This document shows positions 45,860 to 58,269 of a DNA stretch of 64,000 nucleotides, in pieces. The position numbers and the translations under genes are program-made. The number at the start of each line of letters is the position of its first letter. Positions within the stretch are counted from its first letter, which is position 1. The notes beneath the pieces were generated by a model. That model saw only the letters and a list, made by a program, of their open reading frames with translations. It was not told where the DNA came from and made no database searches. Origin of the DNA: Adineta steineri (taxonomy: Eukaryota > Rotifera > Eurotatoria > Adinetida > Adinetidae); assembly GCA_905250115.1 (NCBI GenBank), contig CAJNOI010000012.1, forward strand, positions 930,088 to 994,087, in the 5' to 3' direction.

Positions 45860-47943
45860 ATGCAACAGCAGCAGCAGCTAAAAGTTCAAGAGCAAAAAGA
45901 CGACGTTAAAGATACAAAAAGAAGCAAATCTTTGCTTCCAAGTTTATCAATCGAATATGACAATATACTATCAAGAGCATCGCCGTATGTTCAATTGACA
46001 ACAGAGGAAAACTTTTAATTGTTTAAAATTTTAGGAGGCGCTTATCAGCACGTTTTAATCGTCCAAGTTCGTTAACAGATATAAGAACACGTGAAGCTTT
46101 ACGGTAGATTCAATAAACAATTTATATATAAATTCTTATTCGATTCATTATTTCTTTTAGTGTGGTACCATTGAATAACAATGATGATTTACTTGAAATA
46201 CGTTCAAATAAACAATATGGTAAATCTGTCTCTGTCGATAGTGAAGAATCGTCTATAATAACTTTAAATATTAGTGGAAATCGTTTTCAGACATATCTTT
46301 CAACATTAGAATTATATCCTGATACTCTCTTAGGAGATAAAAAGAAAAGAAAACGTTTTTGGAATTCAAAAACTGAAGAATATTTTTTTGATCGAAATCG
46401 TTCTTGTTTCGAAGCAATTCTTTATTATTATCAATCGAATGGAAATGTTCGTCGACCAGAATCTGTTCCAATCGATACATTTATTGAAGAAGTCACTTTT
46501 TTTCAACTCGGTGAAGAAGTAGCTAAAAAAATTCGTGAAACAGAAAATATTAAACCAGTAGAAGAGGTTCTAATGCCACACATGCTTTGGCGTCGATATC
46601 TTTGGTTTTATCTTGAATTTCCTCAACATTCACTTCCAGCACGTATAATTATGCTTACATCAACACTTTTTACTATTCTTTCTTGTGTAACATTAGCTAT
46701 TGAATCATTACCAGCATATAATAATCATTGGGATAATATATGTAAAGAAAAAGCAAATATTTCATTGAATGCAACTTATACTCCACGCTGTGCAGCACTT
46801 TTTTATTCACCTTTTTTTATTGTTCAAACAGTATGTGTTGTTTTTTTTACAGTCGAATTTTTTTTACGAATTATCAGTACTCCATCTTATCGTCGATTTC
46901 TTCTTTCATTTTTCAACTGGATTGATTTAGGTGCAATCATACCTTATTATGTCTTTTTAGTTATTCAATTAGCTGATAAAGATATTGGTTTAAATACAAA
47001 TGCGGTACTTTCTATTCGTCTACTAAGAGTTCTACGATTTTCTCGTATTTTTAAAATTTATTTGGTATTTAAACGATTAAAATCATTACGTGTGTTAAGT
47101 GCAACAGTGAAAGAATCATTGATTGATTTTGTTATTATGGTTACTATTGTTGCTTTATTAGGATTTTTATTTGGAGCAGCAGTTTATTTTGCTGAACAAA
47201 ATGACAATGGTGATGTATTTGATTCAATACCTAAATCAGTCTATTGGGGAATAATTACTATGACAGGAGTTGGGTATGTATTAATGTTTTGTTCTTATAA
47301 AAGTAACATTTATATTGATTTATTATAATTACTACAAATTTATAGATATGGAGATATGGTTCCAATTACATATCTTGGTCGTATTATAACATGTTTATGT
47401 GCTCTAAGTGGTCCTGCAACAATGGGTATGCTTATTTCTGTGTTTGTCGATCGTTATCAACGAGTTTATAATCGAAAAATGTATATATGGGAATCAGAAG
47501 CACCACCGACCGATGTTGATTTAATTCATGATCATGATCCTGATAATGATGATATAAAATCAGTTACATCTTCACAAAAAGCAGGTCGAAGACGACCCAT
47601 TTCAGAAGTTATCTCTGATTCATTATCATCGTTCCATGATATGATCAAACATGACCATCATCATCATCACCATACATTATCAGAAGCATATGATCTACAA
47701 TTGATTGTTTCATTTAATAATAAAAAGAATAATAGAGGTAATGATGCAACCGATCATCTCGTTACAATGATGAAGAAAAAATTAACTGAAGCTGTTTCAA
47801 CTATCGATATCGATGTTAATTTAAAATTAATTGATCATGACAGTAAAGAACTTTGGAAAATATCATCTGTTGATTCATTACCTTTTACTCCAACTATTAT
47901 TGTATCATCCGATGTAGATGATACATATTTCTCTCATATTTAA
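45860..47943 (+). CDS. Voltage-gated potassium channel, Shaker (Kv1)-like
   Basis: Four exons (45860-45984, 46035-46103, 46161-47273, 47346-47943) give 634 residues in phase. The N terminus is MQQQQQLKVQ. The tetramerisation (T1) domain at about residues 97-185 is Shaker-like (LNISGNRFQTYLSTL, DTLLGDKKKRKRFW, EYFFDRNRSCFEAILYYYQS, RRPESVPID). S1 to S3 follow, then S4 (SIRLLRVLRFSRIFK) with regularly spaced arginines. The pore reads SVYWGIITMTGVGYGDMVP, completed only across the third intron. The filter GYGD is intact, but Shaker TTVGYGD is TGVGYGD here. S6 reads ALSGPATMGMLISVFVDRYQ where Shaker has a Pro-Val-Pro hinge; the prolines are absent. A His-rich cytoplasmic tail (HDHHHHHH) ends the protein. 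It is an integral membrane K+ channel, possibly with altered gating. Confidence 0.93.
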
Positions 47944-48218
47944 GCTTCTTAGATTTTTTTTTATTGATTAATACCTTTATTTTACATATAATTTTTGTGT
48001 ATTTAAACCAAATTTAACTATATTGAAAAAAAGCATACAATGTACAGAAATGTCAGTATTTATGTTTGATTTTATAAGGCTAAGTCATATGAAAATAAAA
48101 CACGGGAAGGCTATGTTGTTTATCAATAAATTTTTCATTGAAATGTTCTGGACTTTTTTTAAATAAAATGAAGAAAAAAACGAAATAAAGGAATTCTAGA
48201 ATATGATCGTGTGAAGTC

Positions 48219-48568
48219 TTATTTAAAGATATTTTTAGCCAAAGTTGCAGTTAATCTTAATGCAAAACTAACGAAAGATGCTGTTACACTACTTCCTGCG
48301 TTTCGACATTCTCTAAAATATAAGTTAAAGATTTTTATAAGATTTTATTTTTAGAAATAGATTTACCCCCATGTTGAACCTAATTACAGTTAGGAGTAAA
48401 ACCAACACAATTATCTGTACAAATTTGAGCATCACATATTGTTGAGGATGTTTCAATAATACCATATCCAACGTAGGTGTTGCTAGGTGGACAATAACAG
48501 TTACATAAGTAATCAGCTTCGACAATGCTTAATAAACAGAGACTAAGAGCTGTAATTTTTGTGATCAT
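48219..48568 (-). CDS. Small cysteine-rich secreted protein, splice model unresolved
   Basis: From the ATG at 48566-48568 a signal peptide (ITKITALSLCLLSIVEA) leads into a short Cys-rich domain (DYLCNCYCPPSNTYVGYG, then ICDAQICTDNCVGFTPNCN). After TAG at about 48380 the region VQHGG and a GGTAAAT donor follow. A second exon at 48219-48312 then reads ECRNAGSSVTASFVSFALRL to TAA. The exon phases do not match without losing the TAG, so either a non-obvious splice, a point mutation or a sequencing error is involved. Signal peptide, Cys spacing and an upstream TATAAATA support a real gene. I do not recognise the family; it resembles small secreted peptides common in rotifers. Confidence 0.5.
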
Positions 48569-48630
48569 AGATAATATATTGTGTTGGTGTGACTTGTATT
48601 GTGAACTAACTTGGTTTTATTTTTTACCTC

Positions 48631-48638
48631 TATTTATA
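48631..48638 (-). promoter_or_regulatory. TATA box (TATAAATA)
   Basis: On the minus strand GATATAAATAGAGG lies about 65 bp before the ATG of the small secreted gene, at the spacing expected for a TATA promoter with a 30-40 nt leader. Confidence 0.5.
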
Positions 48639-48989
48639 TCTTTGCAAAAGAAGACAATTTGTTTGCATTAAATTTATTTGTGTATTTTTCATCATAATCA
48701 TAACAGAATCCCTTAAGTATTTTGACAAGCAGACATTCGCAATAGCCTATGCAAACAATCAACCCCTTTTATACATACATGTATGTCTGTTACTTCCTTC
48801 TTTAATTATTTTAGAATGAAATGTACATATCTCAGACTGGAAAACTTTCTTTTCCAACAAATTCTGCAATGTAACGTCTGTAACAGATCCGTTTATTTTC
48901 GTTTTTCATTATTTTTGATCAAATATAAAACTCTACCATAATAAGAATACATTTACCGTTAGTTTTTTTCCAGAAGATAAAGAGATAAC

Positions 48990-49061
48990 ATGAGATTTAT
49001 ATTCATCTTTTATATTATTCTAACCGGAGTTTTGAACAATAGTCAAGCTCAACATAAATAA
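48990..49061 (+). other. Orphan signal-peptide-like frame
   Basis: A 23-residue frame (MRFIFIFYIILTGVLNNSQA, QHK) ends in TAA. It looks exactly like a secretory signal peptide with its cleavage site and nothing after it. It may be the remaining first exon of a deleted gene or chance in AT-rich DNA. Confidence 0.25.
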
Positions 49062-50353
49062 ATTATCTTGAAAAATTGTATTTTTATTTTTGTGAATCTA
49101 GATCGTCTGATAATCGGCAGTGTAGTAGAAGCTGAACAAAGTCTTTAAAGTCGAACGGATAGATTATCAAGTTATTGATATAAAAAATTTCGAAATGTAA
49201 TAAACAATTAAAACAAAACTACAATATTGTGTACTTATGCAAGGAAAACTTTCATTTATTATTCTTCCTGATGTATATATGAGAGAAAACATTTTTTTAA
49301 TCAAATGACTAATATCATAAATCGAAATAAACCTAGCAAAAAATTATTAAAAACTTTTTGTATAAAACAAATATTTTTATATCGAGTTTGCTCATATCTT
49401 TAATATTGGATGTTTGTTATACTGTTTCAATAGTGTCTCTAAATATTTACAGTACGTATCATTATTGATTCGGTGATATTTACGCGCGCATATATCGTGT
49501 CACGGTCATTATTTCCTACCATAGGATGCATTAAAAAAATCTCAGAAATATTCTTACAGTAATTAATCATTCAAGGCATTCATACGATTTTTTATTTGAG
49601 ATATTTACTATTTATTTTCGTTTTTAGAGCGCTTATGTATGTTATAAATGCAGGAGAGCATTGCCAGAAAATAACTATAGAACAGACGAATTTCAAGACT
49701 GTATATCACGAAAAAATCATTATATAGTTGATAAGAATATACAATCAAATTTTTTTATAAATATTATATAGAATAATAAAAACTGATCAAAATTACTTGA
49801 TAGTTTTCTGAAAATATAGAACATATTGACCTATGTGTTATTATTCATCACCAAAATGATCAAAACTATATTGTACACTTTTTCTATTGGATAATATATG
49901 CAATTGACGTCAAATCGTTCCTTTTATAATTTTCTAAAGTAGTTTGCATTTATTTCTCTCTTATCATACTTGTAAATATTGGTGTTTGAATAAGATAAAT
50001 GCATATATTAACATGTTAATACCACGTGTGATCGATGAAACGTGCTTTTTTTCTTTCTATTCTCGTAAGGTAACGTTAATAATATAGTCAAAAATCGTTT
50101 CATGAAGAATGCATGATTCATTGACTAGAAAGGAATAAAACAGCGATTTTACAAACGTCATACATTAACAATATCTATGTGTAACCATGTCGTCGACAGA
50201 CACTCCTACGATGAAGTATGACACATATTGTTTATGTACATATAAATTCTAGAAAAGAAAAAGAAAAAAAATGGTTTTATATACTAATGTTGTGTTAGTA
50301 TAAATTCGAATTATTTATAAAGAGTTGTTATCTTTGTACAACTGATAAGCAAG
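49062..50353. other. Intergenic, no gene seen
   Basis: AT-rich DNA upstream of the first C2 gene. TATAAAG at about 50316 is the only promoter-like motif noted. Confidence 0.5.
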
Positions 50354-51741
50354 ATGTTTTCACATTCTATAGCAGCTGGTCTTAAAAATACACTTCCAGA
50401 AGCCACATCAATAATTGGTGATCAAATACCAGATACTTATGATGTTATTATTAAATTCCATTCGGCAGAAGTATAGTTTTGTTTGTTTTTTAATATGTGT
50501 AATATAATATATTTTTTGATTTGCAGAAGTTACCTAGAACTGATTTAGTTGGATATACTGATCCTTATTTTGTGGCAAACATCGATCATCAAATTTCATT
50601 TACGTGAGTAATTTTTGATGAAATGTCAAAAAAATGAATATTTTTTTTAAATATCGATTTTAGATCCATTATTATACCTAATACTTCTGTACCAGTATGG
50701 GATGATGAAGAATGGATTGTTCGAAATATTCCTCGTAATGCAAAACTTACTGTTAAACTCTATGACAAAGATGATGAAAAACTTACTGATGATTATATTG
50801 GTCGATTTGTAATTGACGATCTTATTAATTATACTCCACCAACAAAAGGTCATAAGATTATTGGAAGTTTTGCTAGAAATAATGGTCGTTTTCATTTATC
50901 TATTCAATCAATGAGATCATCAGAAGAAACTCAACAACTTCCACGTTATACATTCGATGGTCCTTGTCGATTTTCTCGTCATAATTCATTAGCTATTGGC
51001 AGGCTGACAATGCTCAATGCTGACTGTGTTTATTCAACATTCAAAATATCCATGAGACGACTTTCTTTCTTCTTTCCACCTGCTCAACGTCAACATTGGA
51101 ATACAAATTATAAATTAGCAAGAAGCATTTTTGGTAATTGTCCACTTGCATTAGCGTCAAAAAGTACAATTAAAATAGGTCATAAAGTACTCTATGGAAG
51201 TACCATAAAACATAATGAAAATGGTCAATTGACTAATGCTGATGATCTTTGGAAATATATTTTTACAGATAAAATTACACAAAGAATCAAACCATGTATT
51301 TATACTTATGTTATTGATGATTATACATGGAGATTTAGTGAGACTGGTGTACGATTCTTTACTGATATGGCAAGTAAGCATGCATTATTAGCAAATGGTT
51401 CTGAATACGTTCGATATGCTGGTGAATTTCATCTTCGACCTAAATATGGATGGGATCAATTCGATGATGAATGGGAATTAGTGATTGATAATGGATCTGG
51501 AACTTATGCACCAAATCCTAACCTATTAACAAATTTGAAAGAATTATTAGTATTTAATTTTCCAGGACTCAATGTATTAACATATGATTTTGAAAATCCA
51601 CTGCTAAAAGAAAGTAAAGAACAATTGAAATTAGCAATAGAAAAATATAAGCATATTACACCAACGATCGATCGACTTATTGGTCGTTATTCACCAGAGA
51701 CTTTAAATGAATGTGATGATGAAACTTGTGTTCATTCTTAA
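50354..51741 (+). CDS. C2-domain protein with conserved C-terminal domain (paralogue 1)
   Basis: Three exons (50354-50470, 50527-50603, 50664-51741) give 423 residues in phase. After a short N terminus, a C2 domain occupies about residues 25-165. It holds the calcium-binding loops LVGYTDPYFVANID and LYDKDDEKLTDDYIGRF. The remaining roughly 250 residues form a second conserved domain that I know from fungal proteins rather than animals. Typical pieces are RYTFDGPCRFSRHNS, MRRLSFFFPPAQRQHWN, YTYVIDDYTWRFSETG, SKHALLANGSEYVRYAGEFH and WELVIDNGSGTYAPN, then LKELLVFNFPGL. C2 domains target phospholipid membranes in a calcium-dependent way; the second domain's activity is unknown. It differs from paralogue 2 by having an extra intron (50604-50663). 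There is no signal peptide. Confidence 0.9.
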
Positions 51742-52512
51742 TAAATTTGATAAGCTATTTTTGTGTAACATTTCTGTAGATTATATTTACTGTTTTTGAA
51801 TAATATAAATTGAAGTCATCATAATAGTTAGTCTATTACAAATAATTCTATATAAACTATTGTAAAACTAATCTTATTAATAAATAAGATAAGTATAATA
51901 TGAAGAAAATGATTAATGTGGTTTGAAAAACAAAGACCATTCATGTCAAAAGTATGTCTTTGTAAACCAGGTTTTCTTTTGAGGTTTATTGACTATGTAT
52001 ATTTTTTTCTATTTTTAGAAAATAGATGAGACTCTGTCTGCATTTTTTCAAAAATATTCATTACTCTGCTGTTCAATATTTAAACGTAATTATAAATCCA
52101 TACTGAATTTTTGTGGCAAATACAAAATAATAAACTAAGTAGTATTTAATTCTAAAGTCTCTTCCTCAAGCGTACTAATTTAACTCACAATATACAATAA
52201 AAACTGACTCATCTAATTCACTAAGGATAATTACAAATAAGTTATGACGTCGATCAAATCATATTTACGTTTGTCTACTAATACACGCCCTTTTTTCTTC
52301 TTCTCTTTCTTTCTCTATTGTATAATACATAATATATGCTCACATGTTTCAATGGTAAAACTAACGTTATTCTGTATAATAAAATGGACAGTACAAAAGA
52401 AGAAAAAAAATGATTTATAACCCATAACGTCATTATGATCAACACGCTATTATTACTCATAAATATATCTATCGAAAAAAATCCAACACACAAAACAAAC
52501 TAATAAATCTAA
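51742..52512. other. Spacer between the two C2 genes
   Basis: About 770 bp, AT-rich, holding the end of paralogue 1 and the promoter of paralogue 2. No feature was recognised. Confidence 0.5.
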
Positions 52513-53815
52513 ATGTCTTCGCCCTCGATATCTGATGGTCTTAAAAGTAAAATTCCCGAAACAACATTATTGGTACATAGTCAACCAGTTGATGCATATG
52601 ATGTTGTTATTCGATTTCTATCAGCTGAGGTTATATTGCAATAAATTTTCTTTCTAAATATGTTTTTGTTTTTTTTCATAGAATGTGCCAAAAACTGATA
52701 TAGTTGGACATTCTGATCCATATTTTATAGCAAAAATTGACGATAATATAACACACACATCAGCTGTCGTGGAAAATACTGCAACACCGAAATGGCATGA
52801 TGAAGAATGGATTGTTCGAAATATTCCACTTGATGCCAAACTTTTTGTTAATGTATATGATAAAGATGATGATCAACCTCTTGATGATTATATTGGTCAA
52901 TTTGAAGTACTTAATTTAATTAACTATCATGCACCAGATGGTGGTCATGATATTCTCGGTTTAAGTGGACATAAACATGGTAGTTTTCATTTATCTATTC
53001 AATCAATGCAATCATCAGAAGAATCTCAACAACTTCCACGTTATACATTCGATGGTCCTTGTCGATTTTCTCGTCATGATTCACTTTCCGTTGGTCGCCT
53101 GGCAATGTTTCACGCTGATTGTGTTTATTCAACATGGAAAATATCCATGAGACGACTTTCTTTTTTCTTTCCACCTTATCAACGTCAACATTGGAATACA
53201 AAATATAAGTTAGCAAGAGCCATTTTTAGTAGGTGTCCACTTTCAATAGCACCACGAACTACACTTAAAATAGCTCATAAAGCTCTTTATGGACGAACCG
53301 TAAAACATAATGAGAGTGGTCGATTAAATGACGCTAATGATCTTTGGAAATATGTTTTTACAGATAAATTCACTAAAAAAATTGAACCATGTGTTTATAC
53401 ATATGTTATTGATGATCATGCATGGAGATTTAGTGAAGTTGGTTCACGACTCCTTACTGATATTGCAAGTAAACATGCATTATTAGCGAATGGTTGTGAA
53501 TATGTTCGATATGCAGGTGAATTTCATCTTCGACCTAAACACGGATGGGAGAAAATAGATGATGAATGGGAATTAGTTATTGATAATGGATCTGGTACTT
53601 ATGCACCAAATCCTGATCTATTAACAAACTTGAAAGAATTATTAGTATTTAATTTTCCAGGACTCAGTGTAGTGACATATGACCAAGAAGATCCAAAGCT
53701 CAAAGAAAGTAAAGATCAAATGAAGGCAGCAACTGAAGAAAATAAACACATTACAGTAGCAATTGGTAATCTTGCTGAACTTTCTCCACTCTCGATTTCA
53801 TCCAATATTCAATAA
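52513..53815 (+). CDS. C2-domain protein with conserved C-terminal domain (paralogue 2)
   Basis: Two exons (52513-52629, 52682-53815) give 416 residues in phase. The organisation is that of paralogue 1, and the first exon has the identical length of 117 bp. The C2 loops are IVGHSDPYFIAKIDD and VYDKDDDQPLDDYIGQF. The C-terminal domain repeats RYTFDGPCRFSRHDS, MRRLSFFFPPYQRQHWN, YTYVIDDHAWRFSEVG, SKHALLANGCEYVRYAGEFH and WELVIDNGSGTYAPN. The second intron of paralogue 1 is absent: the reading continues through that position (ITHTSAVVENTATPKW). The two genes are tandem, same strand, 771 bp apart, and clearly the result of duplication. The tail differs and ends in Ser/Ile-rich residues. The start is the ATG at 52513. 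Confidence 0.9.
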
Positions 53816-54990
53816 TTATTAGATGATTCAAAATCGATGTAATCTTTTGTTTGTATATAAAAAATATTTTTTCTAAGAGAAATAAATATAGAATTTTAGT
53901 TTATATTTTTTTTTGAAAATTTTCAATAATAATTTTGTATAATGATATTTAATTTTATTCGTTAGAGATGTAAAATATGCGAAAAGGTCAATGAAATTTT
54001 ACTTATGATATCAAGTGTATATCAATCGTAAGTATACCAATTGACCTGTTAAATGAACGTTGATTGGGCGTTTTCCGACCTCTATCGAATTTTTTTAATG
54101 ATATTATTGGACTCCAATTATTTGTGTATATTTTACTTTATACTATCTAACCATCGTCATCATCGTATTTTGTCCAGTGCCATTAAGATTATATCCGATT
54201 TAATGTTTATAACAAAATAAAATAAAATGAATAATAAAAAAGGTTTTCTTCATTGGTTTGAAACTGTGTTTTATATCATAAATACCTCAAAAATGGGTGT
54301 ATCATATATTGATAGGAATGATTCACTAATTTTAGACTGTAAGATCTTATAAGTACATTGCTCTTTTCTATAATTGCGAAGAGTTTCGATCTATTTTTTT
54401 TCTTTCTTCTCCTCATGGTTTCGTCGTTCTTCACCAGATAGTCCAATGATTTACTACGAACTCATATAAAAAATGGAGGTCAATGTACCCACTGTATTTT
54501 TTGTTTCTCTCGTCCAAAGTCTATAAAACACGCTTCTTTCTTCTTCGCTTTTCATAATTGCCTAAACATTTTTTTTATTTTTTCTTCTACTATATAGTCT
54601 CTTGCAATTACTATTATATTTTAGTTTATATTGTGCAGTAGTCAGGTGGTGTTATATAAAAACTACTCAGTAAAAGTAATATATCCTCTCTTTCTTATAC
54701 TTTTATATATATATATGTATTGTTCGCAAACATTATGAATTATTTTTTTAGTATTTAATAATTCTAGAGAATTCTTCGCTTCTAGTTATCGAGATATGAA
54801 AACATAAAGAGATTTATTCTATACACGTTTTGTTTTCTCACATGTCTCTCCAAATGTTCGAATAGTTCTTTCTTTTTCTCCATGCGTACGTAATAACCCG
54901 CGTCAAGGTCTACAACCGAAATATTCTTTTTTTTTGTATGTAAATGTGTTAGTTCAGAAGGAAATATTTTTGTTTCTGTTTTAGATTAAA
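53816..54990. other. Intergenic, no gene seen
   Basis: About 1.2 kb before the dehydrogenase gene. TCTGTTTTAG ends 6 nt before the ADH start codon, a possible trans-splice or 5' UTR intron acceptor. AATAAA at about 53880 is a plausible poly(A) signal for the C2 gene. Confidence 0.5.
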
Positions 54991-56187
54991 ATGAAAGCAG
55001 CCGTAGTTACAGCATTTAAGAAACCACTTGAAATTAAACAAGTTGACATTCCAAAACCTGGACCAAGTGATGTTTTAATAAAAAATATTGCCTGTGGTGT
55101 ATGTCATACAGATTTACATGTTGCAAATGGAGGTAAAATATTAAAAGTTTTTCTTTCCTACCAGTTATTTTTATTTTCTTTTTCTTGAATAGATTGGGAT
55201 ATTAAACCTGAATTACCACGTATTCCAGGTCATGAAGGTATTGGTGAAATTATAGAATTAGGTTCAATGGTTGGTGATCATTTAAAAAAAGGTGACATTG
55301 TTGGTGTACCTTGGTTACATTCTACATGTCTTCATTGTGAATATTGTTTAACTGGTCGAGAAACACTTTGTAAAGGACAATCAAATTCAGGTTATTCATG
55401 TGATGGTTGTTTTGCTGAATATGCTCTTATGGATGCTAATTTTGCTGTTAAATTACCAGAAGGTATGGATCCATATACATCAGCACCACTTTATTGTGCT
55501 GGTGTAACTGTTTATAAAGCATTGAAAGTTTCTCAAGTCCGTCCTGGTGAATGGGTATCCATTGTTGGTGTTGGTGGTCTTGGTAAATAAATAATAATAA
55601 TAACAAGATTTATGATAATTTGAAATTTTTATTCATAGGATCTGTTGCTGTAAGATATGCTGTAGCTATGGGAATGCGTGTTGTTACTGTTGTTGCTCCA
55701 AACGATAAAGTAAAGAGATTATAGGAAAAAAATTCAATTTGTTTTTTTTGTTTATGATTAGACTGCTGTACAATTATCGAAAGATTGTGGCGCTGAAGAA
55801 GTTTTTGATGGACCAGCTGATCAACATGGTAAATGGATACAAGATAAAGTTGGTGGTGTTCATGGAGCAGTTATTACTGTACCAATTGTATCTGCTTTTG
55901 AACAAGCTTTTCAATCGGTTCGACGTGGTGGTCGTGTTGTTGCTGTTGCTTTACCAAATGGTAAAATGGCTGTACCAATTGTTGATTGTGTTTTAGGTGG
56001 AATTGAATTAGTTGGTTCAATTGTTGGTACACGTAAAGATTTACAAGAAGCTTTAGAAATAGCTAAACATCATAAAATTGAATGTAAAGTACAAAAACGA
56101 AAATTAGAAGATATCAATGAAATATTCGATGATATGATCAATTATAGAATTAGTGGTCGTATTGTTATAGATTATTCAGCTAAATAA
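54991..56187 (+). CDS. Zinc-dependent alcohol dehydrogenase, AdhP/fungal ADH type
   Basis: Four exons (54991-55132, 55193-55582, 55639-55709, 55762-56187) give 342 residues in phase. Zn-binding GroES-like half: catalytic zinc site IACGVCHTDLHVANGDW and GHEGIGEI; the structural zinc lobe CLHCEYCLTGRETLC retains four cysteines. The Rossmann half carries the NAD(P) motif IVGVGGLGSVAV and RGGRVVAVALPNG. The C terminus has ISGRIVIDYSAK, typical of bacterial AdhP and yeast ADH1 rather than the longer animal ADH classes. The enzyme oxidises primary alcohols or reduces aldehydes in the cytosol. Introns of 52-60 bp show it is domesticated in the nuclear genome. A short animal-type MDR cannot be ruled out, but the length and motifs favour a microbial origin. 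Confidence 0.93.
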
Positions 56188-58269
56188 ATTTCTTATGAGG
56201 AAATTATTTAGTTTTACTTAGTCAAACAATTTTTTTTAGTAAATTGAAAATAAAGTAACGATCTCCTATTAGATTATATAGAATATATACCTTTTTTTTC
56301 CTTGCTGTTTTTACGTAACTTTTGACTGTTCTTTTTTTTTCTTATAATATTTTTTTTTGTTAACATCAATATTATTCTAGCTCAAATAAATTATTTTTAA
56401 TAAGAATATAAAACTATATGATTATATAAAATAAACAAAGAAAGTTCAAGATATTATATTTTGTCAATATCGACTCATTACAAATATCAACAATGGGACA
56501 CAGGAAATAGACTATCCTGTTGTTTATTATAAAAATATATTTCTTTCAAGAATATATTGAATATAGAATGGAAATATACTGACAAATGAGGATGTAATTC
56601 TATGACATTATATATAATTATTCACAATATGATATTTTTCAAGGAAATGTCTAGCATAAAGTCCTATGCTGTAATAATTAAATAAAGATATAATTGTTTG
56701 GCTGTATATAATCGATGATAAGAAACATCATTGGAAAGAGAAAAAAATATACTAGACAAACAAAGACTACAATTAGCTATGGCAAAAAAAACTATATACG
56801 GAATACATGATAATTATTGTCTAGAAAATAAATATAAGAGAAAAGGAAGTCTTTTAGATACATAACAACGTTGTAAGATGTCTTTGTCATATAAATAACA
56901 TCACGAAAAGTGACAACAATTATATCATCTTACAATGGAAATATTTTGAATAAAAGGTAAAACTTATATATATATTATTTTTGATCAAATGATTTACTAC
57001 AGCTATCAACATATTAGATAGTTAATTTTCCTATATAAATATGTGTAGTTGTGAGGTTTACTTGCGTTGTTTTTTTACGTTTGGAACGATGTACTTATAA
57101 CTAATAGTAAATTTAGTTCTTAGATGTATATGCATGACATGTAAAAAAGTAACTTAATCATAGCTGTCATCACTGAATAAACATAAAAAATCGTTTATTG
57201 ATATCATTAAGGATGCTATAAGCTATGACCTTTTTTCTTCCAGACTTCAGAGAAATTCGAAATTTTTTAATATAATAATAACAATCCCTGAAATAGTTAT
57301 AATTATAATTTTATACTGAATGAAGGGAAAAATGACGTTAAACACCTTCATTTTATTGAAAATAAACATATGTGTGTGTTCTGCATAGATTATTCTTATT
57401 ATTTTTTTTTTTGTCATTGACATATTCAATGAAAGTGTGAATACAAGCAAGGTAAGAAAAAAAAGTAACGAACATCATCTATCATTAAAGAAATTAATTT
57501 CTTTGATTTTTCATTCATCAGAGTATATTTTATTATATAAAATATTCGAAAGTACATCTTTAAACAATAATAATTTTATTAGGTAATGAAAAATAATCGA
57601 TTTAATATTGATAATAGTATTTTAAAGAGTTAGTATTTTAATTAATATTCAATTTTATATTGTAAAATTTTTTTGTATAAATCTGATATATCAATAAACA
57701 TATGTTCTCCATAGGTAATTGATTGCTATCTTCGTCAAAAACATGATTGATACTAATGTCTGTAGTTACCCTATCAGTATTTTTTTACGTTAAATAGTCA
57801 TAGAGCATGTATAGAAATTGAAAAACGAAAGAGAAGAAAAGAAAAAAAAGTTGTTTGTGTCAATTCAAATCAAAGGAAAAAACAACATGTACAGGTAACG
57901 ATCTATGTATTGACTTTTTAAGAAATAAAATCATTTTTATTTGTTAAATTTACAAGATATTTTTCTTTTAAGAAGATTAATTATTCTTTAAAAATAATTA
58001 GAATTTTTTTTTAATTTGTATTTCATTTTAATTTCGTATTCTTATTTTTGAATTTAATTGGTTATAATGAACCTATAATAATTTTGACGTTTTTTTTTTT
58101 TTTTTGCATTATGATGGTATCTCAATCGATGTCATAATTTCGAGAAAATTAGATGAAGGAACATATTAAACGATAAGAAAAAAGCCTAACATATGTGAAA
58201 AGTTAGGCTTCTTTGACGCCTAATTTTTAATACTTTTTTCTTTTCTTTTGCAACAGATTATTTAAAATC
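56188..58269. other. 2.1 kb AT-rich intergenic region
   Basis: No gene recognised. A small perfect inverted repeat lies near its right end (58182-58210). A polypyrimidine tract ending GCAACAG stands 14 nt before the ART gene start, like a 3' splice acceptor. Confidence 0.5.
58182..58210. repeat. 9-bp perfect stem-loop upstream of the ART gene
   Basis: AAGCCTAAC (58182-58190) and GTTAGGCTT (58202-58210) are exact reverse complements around an 11 nt loop, about 60 bp before the ATG. The sequence GCCTAA recurs just downstream at about 58219. Confidence 0.5.
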
